Positions 19,301 to 28,087 of a stretch of DNA of 64,000 bases are shown here, piece by piece. Both the position numbers and the translations under genes were made by a program. The stretch covers positions 620,001 through 684,000 of the forward strand of contig NZ_CP112881.1 of assembly GCF_026409565.1 (NCBI RefSeq), read 5' to 3'. The notes beneath the pieces are model-generated. The model was not told the DNA's origin and made no database searches. It saw only the letters and a program-made list of their open reading frames with translations. The DNA comes from Sneathiella aquimaris (GTDB taxonomy: Bacteria > Pseudomonadota > Alphaproteobacteria > Sneathiellales > Sneathiellaceae). Positions within the stretch are counted from its first letter, which is position 1, and each line of letters opens with the position of its first letter.

Positions 19301-20021
19301 ACCAAAGGCGGGCGGTCCTTTATATCTGCATCGTTTTGTTGGCAAAAAAATAAAAATCGGATCGACGCAGGAAACAAGCTTACGGATGGGGAAGGCGCCA
19401 TCGTCTCCTCTGGCCTTACCGTCGTTGCCCGGCACGGCTCTGGCTAAGTGGCAGCTCCATCCCGACCGCCGGACTGCAATTTTGTCGGTGGCGCAATCAT
19501 TGGCGAAATCAACCGCGTTTGATAGTTCCGGTTTTGAGAAGAAGGCGAAGGATTTCGATCAGGACATTATGCTTCTGCCGGGACCAACCGGGGAAAGCAA
19601 CCAGCTTCAGTTTCATGCCCGCGGAACAATTTTTGTTATGGGTGACGACTGGATGCGGGACTGCCTTTTGGCACTGATGGTCGGTAATCGCGTGATAGTG
19701 CAGGCCCCGCAAGCGGATTTTGATATCATGCTCAGGGCTTTGAGTTTGTATTCTGTGCCGGATGCCCTGATTACACGGGTTCCTTCCGAACAGGTTGAAA
19801 ATGTTGTTCGTGAGTTAAAAGGTCTTTCCTCCTGTGCCCTAAGTGGCGGAGCACTGAATGCAAAACAGATGCGGATCTGGTTGTCAGAACGGACAGGTCC
19901 GATCGTCTCTCTATTGGACGGTGCCAAGGGGTGGAGGGAATTCGCGGCGGAACGAACCTTGAGCATTGATACGACAGCATCGGGCGGGAATGCCGCCTTG
20001 CTGGCCGCGGTTGATGGCTAG
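16317..20021 (+). CDS. putA: Bifunctional proline dehydrogenase / P5C dehydrogenase PutA
   Basis: Oxidises proline to glutamate in two coupled steps at the membrane surface. Proline dehydrogenase barrel at about 150-480 (NIDAEEADRLDLSL, RLVKGAYWDTEIKLAQ, FATHNAYS, EFQRLHGMGEGLHD, RIYAPVGVHEDLLAYL), then an aldehyde dehydrogenase with SPWNFPLAIFTGQI, catalytic Glu in AETGGINAM and Cys in SAGQRCSALRV. The C-terminal extra domain makes it a long (type B) PutA of 1234 residues. It lacks the ribbon-helix-helix DNA-binding N-terminus of E. coli PutA, consistent with control by the adjacent PutR. Start chosen at the ATG at 16317 with GAAGGGG upstream; a TTG at 16284 is in frame. Confidence 0.96.
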   Translation: MEMKFENHETVLRNVIRGAHLADEEKAIQTLTDYLSMSENTREALVSDAADLVRQLRRAKNPGLMETFLGEYGLSTEEGVALMCLAEALLRVPDDSTIDMLISDKIAPADWGQHLGHSTSPLVNASTWALMLTGKVISPKETENWDVVSNIKHLIKRAGEPVIRKAVAQSMKILGHQFVLGRDISEAMQRAKGMEDKGYQYSYDMLGEAARTAKDARKYFLSYSRAIARLSEAAYHSDIRDNPGISIKLSALHPRYEFLQKERVLEELVPRVLSLAEQAKNAQMGFNIDAEEADRLDLSLDVIEAVFSQKDLRGWDGFGVVVQAYSPRAFYVLDWCYNLAKRLNRRIMVRLVKGAYWDTEIKLAQVEGLPGYPVFTKKAATDVSYMACAKKLLSMTDHVYPQFATHNAYSMTAIMALAGDERNFEFQRLHGMGEGLHDIVKKENSTRCRIYAPVGVHEDLLAYLVRRLLENGANSSFVNQVLDEKVPARDVVRDPISLLDGVTEHSTFKLPAPKNIFPDGRINSDGMNLSDPAVLDEFLSKRAQFEGKQWTAGPILNGTEEVGEAQAVINPADLQDSVGHVSSATLEQVENAVQIAIAGQVAWARRHATERSQILRQIADLYEENRVELMTILGREAGKSLLDGLSEVREAVDFCRFYANEAEKEALSASGDALGVFVCISPWNFPLAIFTGQIVAALVTGNAVLAKPAEQTPLIASFAARLMLKAGVPDDVLQLVPGAGQLIGNALVSRPDIAGVCFTGSTDTAKVICRAMADQGAAYAPFIAETGGINAMVVDSTALPEQAVRDIVASAFQSAGQRCSALRVLYVQEDVAERTISMLKGAMDELIIGNPLNIDIDAGPVIDTKAKQNIETYCAAMEEKGALLKKVLPNDAVASSGHYVAASLFRINGIHELEREVFGPVLHVATYKADQVEQVIDAINNTGFGLTMGLHTRVDGRVQSFAEKAKVGNLYVNRNQIGAVVGVQPFGGEGLSGTGPKAGGPLYLHRFVGKKIKIGSTQETSLRMGKAPSSPLALPSLPGTALAKWQLHPDRRTAILSVAQSLAKSTAFDSSGFEKKAKDFDQDIMLLPGPTGESNQLQFHARGTIFVMGDDWMRDCLLALMVGNRVIVQAPQADFDIMLRALSLYSVPDALITRVPSEQVENVVRELKGLSSCALSGGALNAKQMRIWLSERTGPIVSLLDGAKGWREFAAERTLSIDTTASGGNAALLAAVDG

Positions 20022-20183
20022 AGATTGAAGCAAGCGAAGGAGCGATAGAATTGTTTGGGGTTTGAAGGTGATTGTTCACAGTTTGTAAAGGTTCATAATC
20101 TAGGCTTTTTTTAGTAAGGTGAGTGACTGTTGCCAATATAATGTCAAGTTACTCTGTTTTTTCTTAGAGCCCAGGTTGTTCGA

Positions 20184-22250
20184 TTGATCCGAAATCCTAA
20201 ATTTCTGTCTTTTGCTGTCTTGTTGACGCTTGCCGTCGCGACCTTTGTTGCTGGATATGAAATCGAAAAAGTAAACGAGCAAACCCGCCGCGATATCCAG
20301 ACAAACGATAGTCAGCGCGCCGCCAATGAAATCAGTATTCGTCTTTCTGCTCAGGTAAGAGAAAGCATTTTCATTCTCAGCGGTCTGAAAGCCCTGATAG
20401 AAGGCAATCCCAACTTGAAGCAAAGTGAGTTTGAGCATTATGCTGGGTCGGTTCGCCGCTTGGGGCCTGGTATTAGAAGCATTGCAGCGGCCCCTGATAT
20501 GGTCGTCACCTATGTACATCCAATAAAAGGGAACGAAGCCTCGATTGGCTTGGATTATCGGAAGGCTCCAGTAGAACAGCGGGCTGCCGCCTTCAGAACC
20601 CTTCGCGTTGGACAGCCAATTGTTGCCGGACCTGTTCGTCTGGTTCAAGGAGGGGTCGCCTTTATTGTCAGGTTGCCTGTTTATGTCAAGGACGCCGGAG
20701 GGGGGAGCAAAGACTGGGGAATTCTGGCGGCTCCGATTGACGTCAATGTGTTCTTTCAACAATCGGGATTGTTCGAATTTGCGGACGAATTTGAATTGGC
20801 TATTCGGGGGCATGATGGCCTTGGGGAGCAAGGCAGAGTTTTCTATGGAGATGCTTCTTTATTTACAGAACGGGCTCAGCCTGTGCGTGAAACGATTGAG
20901 CTGGGCAGTGGAAATTGGGTGTTAGCCGTCACCCCAAAGGGGGGCTGGGTAACTCAGGCGCCTGATCAGATGATTATCCGCATAGCGATGGTTTTGACTT
21001 TTCTGGTGTTAAGTATCACCTGGCTGACCATTTTTGGTTATTTGAAGGAACGCAATGCAGCACGCGTCAGAAGTCAGCAAATTCTCAAAGAAAAATCGGA
21101 ATTCCTCGAAATTTTATCGCATGAGATTCGTTCGCCGCTTCAGGGCGTCTTAGGAGCTCAGCGGTATATACTGGATAATGGGTTTAAAGAATCCATGCGT
21201 CCTATTGTCGAGACAGCTCATGAATCAGGAAATTATATTCTTAGTCTGATAAATGATTATTTGGATTTGCAACGTGCCGAAAGCGGTAATCTGTCGGTGA
21301 ATTTAACACCTGTTAATATTCGGCAAGTGATCGACGATGCTTTTCGGATCGTTACAACGGGTAAAAAAGACAGTAGTTTGTCCGTAAAATTCTCGATTGC
21401 GCAAGAAGTGCCGGCAAGATTGATGCTCGACCAGCGTAAGGTCAATCAAGTACTCGTCAATATTATTGATAATGCCCTTAAATATACGGCTCGGGGATAT
21501 GCAAATATTTCTGCAACGTATCATACGATGGATGATACGCCTGTTCTGATAATCCACGTGGAAGACACTGGTGTGGGAATAAACGAGGAAGACCTTGAAA
21601 CCCTTTTTGACCGATTTACCAGAAGCAGTACTGGTGAAAATAGGTCCGGGTCGGGTTTGGGGCTGGCAATCAGTAAATCCCTCGTCGAAGCTATGGGGGG
21701 TACAATAACGGTCCGGAGTGAAGTCGCCAAGGGAACAGATTTCTCAATTTCGCTTCCAGCTTTTGTCCCAACTGAAACAGAGCTCGCCAAATTCGATCCC
21801 TTGGACAAGGAAGAGGTAAAGGTCTCTGCGCCGGACAGTAGTGATCAACTTTCCGGTTTGCGAGTATTGATTGCTGATGATGTGGTTGTGAACAGACTGT
21901 TGTTGAACGCCATGCTTTCCACGTTGGTAAAAGATGTAATCCTTGCAGAGGATGGTCAGCAAGTCCTCAATATTCTCGAAGAAGAACATGTCGATGTGAT
22001 TATCATGGATGCCATGATGCCCAATGTCAGCGGGATTGCCGCGACGATGAAAATAAGGCAGCAGGCTCAGTTTGATCAGATCCCAATCATCGGATTAACG
22101 GGTGAAGAATCCATGAAAAGTCAGGCAGAACTGCTGCGGGCGGGCATGGATGTAGTCCTGTTAAAGCCAATTGATCTTGCGCCGATTTTATCTGCCATCA
22201 AAGAGCAAACGGTGCAGCGGGAAAAAATCGCGTCGCACCCAAACCGGTAA
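20184..22250 (+). CDS. CHASE-domain hybrid sensor histidine kinase
   Basis: Membrane sensor kinase with attached receiver. TM1 at about 6-24, periplasmic CHASE ligand-binding domain to about 260, TM2 (AMVLTFLVLSITWLTIFGYL) at about 268-288, HisKA with ILSHEIRSPLQG (phospho-His 313), HATPase with NIIDNALKY, EDTGVGIN and GSGLGLAISKSLVEAMGG, then a receiver from about 559 with VIIMDAMMPN (phospho-Asp 609) and LKPID. Start is a TTG with CAGG eight bases upstream; no ATG or GTG fits before the first membrane helix. No response regulator partner is adjacent, so its output is unknown. CHASE domains bind small ligands such as cytokinin-like compounds or peptides. Confidence 0.9.
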   Translation: MIRNPKFLSFAVLLTLAVATFVAGYEIEKVNEQTRRDIQTNDSQRAANEISIRLSAQVRESIFILSGLKALIEGNPNLKQSEFEHYAGSVRRLGPGIRSIAAAPDMVVTYVHPIKGNEASIGLDYRKAPVEQRAAAFRTLRVGQPIVAGPVRLVQGGVAFIVRLPVYVKDAGGGSKDWGILAAPIDVNVFFQQSGLFEFADEFELAIRGHDGLGEQGRVFYGDASLFTERAQPVRETIELGSGNWVLAVTPKGGWVTQAPDQMIIRIAMVLTFLVLSITWLTIFGYLKERNAARVRSQQILKEKSEFLEILSHEIRSPLQGVLGAQRYILDNGFKESMRPIVETAHESGNYILSLINDYLDLQRAESGNLSVNLTPVNIRQVIDDAFRIVTTGKKDSSLSVKFSIAQEVPARLMLDQRKVNQVLVNIIDNALKYTARGYANISATYHTMDDTPVLIIHVEDTGVGINEEDLETLFDRFTRSSTGENRSGSGLGLAISKSLVEAMGGTITVRSEVAKGTDFSISLPAFVPTETELAKFDPLDKEEVKVSAPDSSDQLSGLRVLIADDVVVNRLLLNAMLSTLVKDVILAEDGQQVLNILEEEHVDVIIMDAMMPNVSGIAATMKIRQQAQFDQIPIIGLTGEESMKSQAELLRAGMDVVLLKPIDLAPILSAIKEQTVQREKIASHPNR

Positions 22251-22251
22251 T

Positions 22252-23502
22252 TCAACTCAAGCCCTTACAGCTGGCGTAGAAGCTGCTGGTCGCGGGCCAG
22301 TCAGAAAAAATACCTTTCACACCAACCTCTTTCGCTAATACATCCAAAACCTTCAGAATGTCCCCGTCCGTTTTAATGGCATTTTTGACAGTCTGATAAT
22401 ACCAGCCCCCGCCGGTTTGCATGGGGCCGGATCGTTCGAGGCTCCATCCGATCAGGGAAAGGCCCGCTTTTCGGGCTTCGAGTGCATAGGCAGACGGGAC
22501 GATTTTATTGTCGCTGTCCAAATCCAGAAGCATCCAGATTGGCGGCGCGAGGATCTTGACACCCTGCTCCGCAAGTTCTTGCATCGTGGGGGAAAAGCTA
22601 TCCGGATTTGACGGGTTGATTTGCCGGTAGCGACCATCCAGATAGGTCGCCTGTTTTCCAAAATCAGGTTCGTTTTTTATCCAGTATAAAACGTCATCAA
22701 GATTAAAGGATTGAAGAAAGACCCGTGATGGATCAATGCCTTTTTCTTTGTAGGCATCGACCAGTTTCTGGGCGTATTTTTCCTGACTGAAATCTCCCTG
22801 GTAAGGCATGGATACGGCAGGTTTTTTGAGTTCTGGAATGAATTTCGCGCCCAGCTGGTCGATCAGGTCAATGGAATCTGCATGAGAAAGAAGGGTCCCC
22901 TTCGTGGCGTAAAGGTCCGTCCGCCAAGGCGATGTGCCTTTTACATATTCCTGTACCGTCTTAGCTTTCGTGTTCACACCGTCCATTTTCCCGTTGAGGG
23001 AGTAAAATTCTGACAGGGTGATATCAGATGTACAGCATTTGGCCGTTGCTTTCGAACCATCACCTGCGGGAGAAAATGGCTGTGTGCACTTACCGGCCAG
23101 ATCGGGTCTCAACAGGATATCCGTCGTTTGATGAAGATCGCACTGTGAATGACGGCAGACCAGTTCTTGGTCTTTTGTAAAGGTGGCATCGCATTCTATG
23201 ATGCCTGCACCCATCCGGGCAGCCGCTTCATACGATTGTTTCGTATGCTCTGGAAATTGCAGAGGCGCCCCGCGATGCGCGATTGAAAAATCTGTTCGGT
23301 AAAATGGTCCGGTTTTACAAGAAGACAAAGCCTCTTTCAAAGGCCCTTCTTCCAGATCTTCCAGCAGATAAAAGGGACGCGGTCCAATTTCTGCTTTTAT
23401 GGAGGTGTCTGCCGCTTTGGCAAGATCAGAAAAACTCATCAGAAGGGTGCCGGTAAAGGCTATCGCCATCAAAGCTCGCAACGTTGGAGAGTGCTGTGTC
23501 AT
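22252..23502 (-). CDS. Exported glycerophosphodiester phosphodiesterase
   Basis: Hydrolyses glycerophosphodiesters to glycerol-3-phosphate. Signal peptide at about 1-30 ([22 protein letters not shown]). GDPD signatures: [20 protein letters not shown] (catalytic His-Arg), [20 protein letters not shown] (metal Glu/Asp and second His). The 416 residues include an insert with CTSD/CC cysteines, as in periplasmic plant/GlpQ-like enzymes; several Cys could form disulfides. Its ATG overlaps the stop of the upstream CYTH gene by 4 bp, so the two are translationally coupled. Confidence 0.9.
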   Translation of the reverse strand: MTQHSPTLRALMAIAFTGTLLMSFSDLAKAADTSIKAEIGPRPFYLLEDLEEGPLKEALSSCKTGPFYRTDFSIAHRGAPLQFPEHTKQSYEAAARMGAGIIECDATFTKDQELVCRHSQCDLHQTTDILLRPDLAGKCTQPFSPAGDGSKATAKCCTSDITLSEFYSLNGKMDGVNTKAKTVQEYVKGTSPWRTDLYATKGTLLSHADSIDLIDQLGAKFIPELKKPAVSMPYQGDFSQEKYAQKLVDAYKEKGIDPSRVFLQSFNLDDVLYWIKNEPDFGKQATYLDGRYRQINPSNPDSFSPTMQELAEQGVKILAPPIWMLLDLDSDNKIVPSAYALEARKAGLSLIGWSLERSGPMQTGGGWYYQTVKNAIKTDGDILKVLDVLAKEVGVKGIFSDWPATSSFYASCKGLS

Positions 23503-24017
23503 GCGTCTGCCGATCTGTTAATAGAAGGATCATTGTCAAATGCCATACGGATATTGCTGTAAGCAGGCAAAGAAGTCACGTCCTCTCCTGCCCAGTCCGG
23601 TTTTAAAAAATTCTCATCCACATGTGAAAGCTCGATTTCTGCGAGAGTCAGAAAGGGGTTGGGGGACTTGAATTCGTCAACTTCCCAGATAAAACCATCG
23701 GGGCCTTTAACTGTATGGCGCACTTTGTGGATAATGTGGCCCTTAGCCTGTTCCTGTTGCGACCGCACATCCTCAACCGGAACTTCATATTCGAACTCCT
23801 GCCGGTCAATAATGTCAGCAGAACGTGACGGGTATTTTATTGTGAGAAATCCTGTGTTTCCTTTTTGACGCAGCCGCACAGTCGGAACTTGATCAAGCCC
23901 CGTGAGATAATACTGGATAATTTCTTCGGATTTCACGATATCGGATTTCCAGCCTTCCGAAGCCACCAGAAATTTGCGTTCAATCTCAACGGTTTTGTCT
24001 TTTTTGGGGCGTGTCAT
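23499..24017 (-). CDS. CYTH-domain protein (inorganic triphosphatase-like)
   Basis: CYTH family beta-tunnel protein that binds triphosphates and divalent metal. N-terminal EIERKFLVA is the defining E-x-E-x-K signature; the tunnel residues continue as [24 protein letters not shown] and [16 protein letters not shown]. At 172 residues it is a single CYTH domain like NeuTTM or CthTTM, without a CHAD domain. Bacterial single-domain members usually hydrolyse inorganic tripolyphosphate. First gene of a two-gene unit with the exported glycerophosphodiesterase (4-bp overlap). Confidence 0.88.
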   Translation of the reverse strand: MTRPKKDKTVEIERKFLVASEGWKSDIVKSEEIIQYYLTGLDQVPTVRLRQKGNTGFLTIKYPSRSADIIDRQEFEYEVPVEDVRSQQEQAKGHIIHKVRHTVKGPDGFIWEVDEFKSPNPFLTLAEIELSHVDENFLKPDWAGEDVTSLPAYSNIRMAFDNDPSINRSADA

Positions 24018-24188
24018 TACGGGGCATCGCTTTTGTTGGAATGAAAGGGGATAAGGGCCTCAGTGATTAAGAAGGTTATTATATTTTGACATCGAACCGG
24101 CGACAACCTATCTTTCGCGCCGTCGTCGCCATCGGGAGTTTCCCATAAAGCCAAGGCGTTTCTTCATGTTGAAAGAAAGTATTGTGTT

Positions 24189-25055
24189 ATGACGCTCCCC
24201 CATATTGGTTTGGCGCTACTCATCAACGTTATCTGGGGATTTGCCTTCGTTGCCGCGAAAGAGGGTATTGCCCATTACTCGCCTCTTCTGTTTACGGCTC
24301 TGCGTTTCTTGTTGGTCGCGGTGTTTCTGGCGTTTTATCTGAAACCGGTAAAAGGCAGCATGAAGACTGTGGCCGCCATTGCCGTTCTGGTTGGCATCAT
24401 TCACTTTTCATTTTTGTATTTTGGCCTTTTTGTCGCGGGCGGGGTGTCGGCTGTTGCCATTACGATTCAGCTTGTTGCGCCTTTTTCACTGATAATGGCC
24501 GTAATTTTTCTGAAGGAAACAGTAGGTTGGCGCCGGATCGTCGGTCTGCTGATGGCGTTTGGCGGGGTAATGGTTCTTGGTTTTGATCCGGCCGTTCTGG
24601 ATCAGATCAATGGTGTTGTTCTTGTCGCCATGGCTGCCTTTTGTATGGCGGGCGGGATAATCCTGATGCGATTGGTTCAAGGGGTCGGAACTATGGCCAT
24701 GCAGGCGTGGATCGGCCTCATTTCCTTTCCCGTAATGCTCGCATTGTCTTTCATTTTTGAACAAGGTCAATATGAGGCCATTACGACCTTTGAATTGCGA
24801 TCCTTTGCGGCGCTAATCTTTACCGCGGTGGTTACTACGATTGTCGCCCATGGCGGTTGGTATTATTTGCTGCAGAAATATCCGGTCGCTGTTCTAACCC
24901 CCTATGGCCTTCTCGCACCTGTTTTCGGTGTGGGGTTTGGTGTTTTCCTGTATGACGAACCGATTAGCTGGAAATTTATCATGGGCGGCGCGCTGACCCT
25001 TGCCGGTGTTTTTGTGATTAATATCAGAACGGCGAAGAAGTCGGTGACGGCATAA
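24189..25055 (+). CDS. EamA-family (DMT) transporter
   Basis: Inner-membrane exporter of the drug/metabolite superfamily. 288 residues with ten predicted helices in two EamA halves: NVIWGFAFVAAKEGIAHYSP and LTALRFLLVAVFLAF in the first; a second repeat ending in PYGLLAPVFGVGFGVFLYDE and FIMGGALTLAGVFVI. The pattern resembles EamA/YdeD amino-acid-derivative exporters (O-acetylserine/cysteine), but the substrate is not certain. Divergent from the CYTH unit. Confidence 0.88.
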   Translation: MTLPHIGLALLINVIWGFAFVAAKEGIAHYSPLLFTALRFLLVAVFLAFYLKPVKGSMKTVAAIAVLVGIIHFSFLYFGLFVAGGVSAVAITIQLVAPFSLIMAVIFLKETVGWRRIVGLLMAFGGVMVLGFDPAVLDQINGVVLVAMAAFCMAGGIILMRLVQGVGTMAMQAWIGLISFPVMLALSFIFEQGQYEAITTFELRSFAALIFTAVVTTIVAHGGWYYLLQKYPVAVLTPYGLLAPVFGVGFGVFLYDEPISWKFIMGGALTLAGVFVINIRTAKKSVTA

Positions 25056-25158
25056 TCGTCCTGTTTTATCCGTTCTAACGTTCAAAGCGGCGAGGCGTTT
25101 TTTATCTGGGCCGCCTGCGGTCTCTTCTGCAATCGGGCGCGGGGTCTAAACCCGTTCG

Positions 25159-25626
25159 TTAGCGATTATCGTCAAAGTAAATCTTTAATCGGTCGAGATA
25201 AGTAAATAGCTGCTTTTTGTCGGTTTCTTCCCAGTCGTCAAAAACACCGCTCATACCGCGGATTAATCTACTTTGGGCGATGGCATGGGATTGTTTTCCC
25301 TGCTCTGTCAGGAAGAGGATTTTGGATCTGCCATCCTCCGGGTTCGGTTCTTCTTTTAAAAATCCATTTGAGACCATTTTGGCCAGGGTTTTGGTAATGC
25401 CCGGCTGTGGCTGCTGCATCGCCCAGGCGACATTAGACACGGTCTTTCCTTCGTCCGGGCGATGGCTGAAATGATTGAGCAGAATGAACTGGGGCATTGG
25501 CACGTCCGTCCCGTCCAAGAGCCGTTTGGCCTGAGTACTGCTCAACTGTTCGATGATCCCGATCCAGTTGATGATTTGGAAATCGAGGGCACTTGCAGAG
25601 CCTGTTTTCTTTTTGTTTGTTGTCAT
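25159..25626 (-). CDS. MarR-family transcriptional regulator
   Basis: 155-residue winged-helix repressor-type protein: LFTYLDRLKI at the C-terminal dimer helix, recognition region VSNVAWAMQQPQPGITKTLA, and wing with PEDGRSKILFLTEQGKQ (conserved D-x-R in the wing). Its ATG overlaps the stop codon of the upstream nitroreductase-like gene by 4 bp, so it is the second gene of that unit. The double palindrome in that unit's promoter is the obvious candidate operator. Confidence 0.9.
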   Translation of the reverse strand: MTTNKKKTGSASALDFQIINWIGIIEQLSSTQAKRLLDGTDVPMPQFILLNHFSHRPDEGKTVSNVAWAMQQPQPGITKTLAKMVSNGFLKEEPNPEDGRSKILFLTEQGKQSHAIAQSRLIRGMSGVFDDWEETDKKQLFTYLDRLKIYFDDNR

Positions 25627-26780
25627 GCTCTCATTATATCAGTCAGTTTCCGTCTTGGGGAAGGGGCGGGTTTCTCTTGATACCCAATTCGGAAGAACAT
25701 TTGTATCCTTTCCTGACCACCAATGTTTAAATGTTGGTTGAAGGCAGTTTGTAAGGCCGTCATTTCCGGGTATTCCTGCAGGATCTGACTGACCGGATGC
25801 ATAGCGATGCCAAGGCTCGTGGCCATCAAATTCAATCGGACATAAGACCGACCTGCATTAACCTGTGCTTCCCGTGAATTATCCTGTGTGCTGAGCCAGC
25901 CGAAGCCATGGGTGCCGTCGGCCCAGCCGAGCGCATAGTCAAGGCCACCCTGATGAGCGATGGTACCGGGCGTCATTGCTTTTTCCTCTGAAAACTGACC
26001 AAAGGCCTTCAACCACCAGAAAAGCGGCCCGTTTAAATCAATGCCATCCCGATGTTTCGCGATTTCATCAGCGCCGATACGGGTTCTAACAACACTTTCT
26101 TTAAGTGTACGAGGCGTTGTCATCTCGGTAATCATGGCTTTCTTGGCGAAATCGCGTAAGGGGCGAACCGTGTCTTCGGTAATCGCAAAACCCGTCTTTT
26201 GTCCGGGTAAAAGATTAAATGCTTTCATTTGACCGTGATGATCTGCCGAAAGCGAGACCTGCCGGTATGGCTGTTTGTTGGAGCGCCGTTTCAGCAATTG
26301 TTCAAACAATGGATCCCGCTTGATGGTTGGGTCTTTCTGCAATGTGATCCGGGCAATGGCGCGTGCACCAATTTCCAATGCATCTTCTGCAGGGCTACCA
26401 TCCGGGTAAAGGATCACCAATGGCCGATATCCTCTTTGACGGGCGGCGATGGTCAAGATTTCAAGAAATGTTCCCTGACCAATTGTGATCTGCCGGGAGT
26501 AGGGGTCAGTGTCGGGAAGCAGGCGACTGTCATCAGCAAAAATTGTAATGATGTTGTTCTGCCGCAGATCTGCGATCCAGGATTGCATATTGTGCGGGTT
26601 GGGTGCGAGGAGGGCATAGGACAACATCCATTCGCGATCCTCCAGTGTTTCGTTCGGCCCCTGCCAGCTTTCTATGGCTTCAGAAGGCATTTGATCGCAC
26701 TGACTGAGCCCAACGGCGCTGGCTGCCAGAACAACACCTGTGCCGCCGAGTGTTTTTAGAAAACGTCTTCTATTCATCAT
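25623..26780 (-). CDS. Tat-exported Acg-like nitroreductase-family protein
   Basis: FMN-binding nitroreductase-fold protein. The N-terminus MNRRRFLKTLGGTG is a twin-arginine (Tat) signal followed by a hydrophobic stretch to about residue 27, implying export of a folded, cofactor-loaded protein. The body resembles the Acg-type double-length nitroreductases: LLAPNPHNMQSWIADL, DTDPYSRQITIGQG and a second half with AHQGGLDYALGWADG, RSYVRLNLMATSLG. Length 385 fits. Two tandem ATGs (26780, 26777) follow AGGAG; the second has better spacing. Activity untested: some Acg proteins bind FMN without reductase activity. Lead gene of a unit with marR. Confidence 0.85.
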   Translation of the reverse strand: MMNRRRFLKTLGGTGVVLAASAVGLSQCDQMPSEAIESWQGPNETLEDREWMLSYALLAPNPHNMQSWIADLRQNNIITIFADDSRLLPDTDPYSRQITIGQGTFLEILTIAARQRGYRPLVILYPDGSPAEDALEIGARAIARITLQKDPTIKRDPLFEQLLKRRSNKQPYRQVSLSADHHGQMKAFNLLPGQKTGFAITEDTVRPLRDFAKKAMITEMTTPRTLKESVVRTRIGADEIAKHRDGIDLNGPLFWWLKAFGQFSEEKAMTPGTIAHQGGLDYALGWADGTHGFGWLSTQDNSREAQVNAGRSYVRLNLMATSLGIAMHPVSQILQEYPEMTALQTAFNQHLNIGGQERIQMFFRIGYQEKPAPSPRRKLTDIMRA

Positions 26781-26794
26781 ATTCTCCTATTTGT

Positions 26795-26826
26795 ATTCCT
26801 GGGAATATAGATATATTCCAAGGAAT
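26795..26826. promoter_or_regulatory. Double palindromic operator, probable MarR site
   Basis: ATTCCTGGGAAT (26795-26806) and ATTCCAAGGAAT (26815-26826) are two 12-bp palindromes of the form ATTCCnnGGAAT, 20 bp centre to centre (about two helical turns), themselves symmetric about the intervening ATAGATAT. One lies in the spacer and one over the -10/start of the nitroreductase-marR promoter; the divergent MFS gene starts 76 bp away and may share control. Confidence 0.8.
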
Positions 26827-26831
26827 GTAAA
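26804..26831 (-). promoter_or_regulatory. Probable promoter of nitroreductase-marR
   Basis: Minus strand TTTACA (26826-26831), 16-bp spacer, TATATT (26804-26809); each box has five of six consensus bases. Both palindromes of the operator overlap it, which fits steric repression. Confidence 0.65.
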
Positions 26832-26902
26832 TAAAAAACTATCTTCTGGTCTCACTTGCCGGAATTCAGTACTCTTTCACTCCTTTCTAATTCGGATTTT
26901 TC

Positions 26903-28087
26903 ATGACGTCAGTCCCTTATTCCCCCAAGTCTGCCGAGCTTCGCCTGACGGGTTACTACTCAGCGTTTTTTGCTGTTTACGGGATCGCGATTCCGCTTTG
27001 GCCGCGCTGGCTTGAAGGTCAGGTTTCGCTGGAAAATGTCGGGTTAGTTCTGGGCCTTTCCTACTGGCTGAAATTGATTGTCGTACCCGTTACGTCGTGG
27101 GTTGCGGATACGACAGGGGATCGCCGTCGGGTCATGATTGCTCTTGCCCTGATTGTTTTTATCGGATTGTTGATCCTGCCTCACATGAACGGCTGGGTTT
27201 CCTACCTTGTGATCTGGGGAATCGCTGGCGCGGCACTGTCTACGGGGATCCCTCTCTCTGATGGGTTGACCATGCGCCTTGTTCAGTTGCTTGACCTGGA
27301 ATTTGGCACCGTTCGACGTTGGGGATCTGTCAGTTTTATGGCGGTGTCTTTAGGCGTTGGTGCGCTTGCTGACTGGGGCGGCTTGGATGCCATCTACTAT
27401 TCTATTTTGGCGGCGTCCGTTCTTCTGCTGATTGCCGCCTATTTTACGCCGAGGATCTATACGAAGCCGGATCAGGGTAAGGCGCCCTTTTTTAAGCCCT
27501 TATCCTTGCCGAATTTTCCTTTATTCGTGGTAACCGTTGCTCTCCTTCTCTCTACGCACGCTGCGTTATATGGTTTCAGTGCGATCTACTGGAAGTCACT
27601 TGGATACTCCAATACCGTTATCACTATTCTATGGATCGTCGGCGTGATCGCTGAAATTTTCATGTTTAGTGTGTCCGGAAGGTTGATAAAGCGGTTCGGG
27701 GCCATGCTTATGATAATTGTTGCGGGGCTTGGGGGTGTTGTGCGGTGGACGCTTTTGGCTTACGCCACGGATCTTCCGGTTCTGGTTTTTGCGCAGCTCT
27801 TGCATGCTTTGACATTTGCCCTGCTCTATATGTCATTGATTGCCTATATGACGAAAAGGATCCCTCCCGCCATATCCGCTTCAGCGCAGGGTTTGTATGA
27901 CAGTTTGTCCATGGGTGTTTTCTTCGGCATATTGACCATGCTCGCCGGTTACCTGTTTGAAATGGACCCCCAATACAGCTTTTTGCTGATGACAGGCTGC
28001 GCCCTGCTGGGGGTTGGTTTGGCCGTTATATTGCTTATCCGTGTTCGGTCGTATGAAAAGGGATTGGAACTGGATGAACACCGTTAG
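26903..28087 (+). CDS. MFS transporter (MFS_1-like, HcaT/LacY-related)
   Basis: Inner-membrane major facilitator with 12 predicted helices in 394 residues. N-terminal SAFFAVYGIAIPLWPRWLEG and the loop ADTTGDRRRVMIAL between helices 2 and 3, plus GTVRRWGSVSF, are typical of the MFS_1-like/nucleoside:H+ symporter and HcaT-type group. Substrate unknown. Divergent from the nitroreductase-marR unit with the palindromic operator between them, so co-regulation is possible. Its stop overlaps the convergent phosphatase stop by 4 bp. Confidence 0.88.
   Translation: MTSVPYSPKSAELRLTGYYSAFFAVYGIAIPLWPRWLEGQVSLENVGLVLGLSYWLKLIVVPVTSWVADTTGDRRRVMIALALIVFIGLLILPHMNGWVSYLVIWGIAGAALSTGIPLSDGLTMRLVQLLDLEFGTVRRWGSVSFMAVSLGVGALADWGGLDAIYYSILAASVLLLIAAYFTPRIYTKPDQGKAPFFKPLSLPNFPLFVVTVALLLSTHAALYGFSAIYWKSLGYSNTVITILWIVGVIAEIFMFSVSGRLIKRFGAMLMIIVAGLGGVVRWTLLAYATDLPVLVFAQLLHALTFALLYMSLIAYMTKRIPPAISASAQGLYDSLSMGVFFGILTMLAGYLFEMDPQYSFLLMTGCALLGVGLAVILLIRVRSYEKGLELDEHR

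Noticed and set aside
28084-28087. 4-bp overlap of MFS and phosphatase genes as a frameshift or fusion
   Set aside because: The genes are convergent; the overlap is simply shared stop codons.
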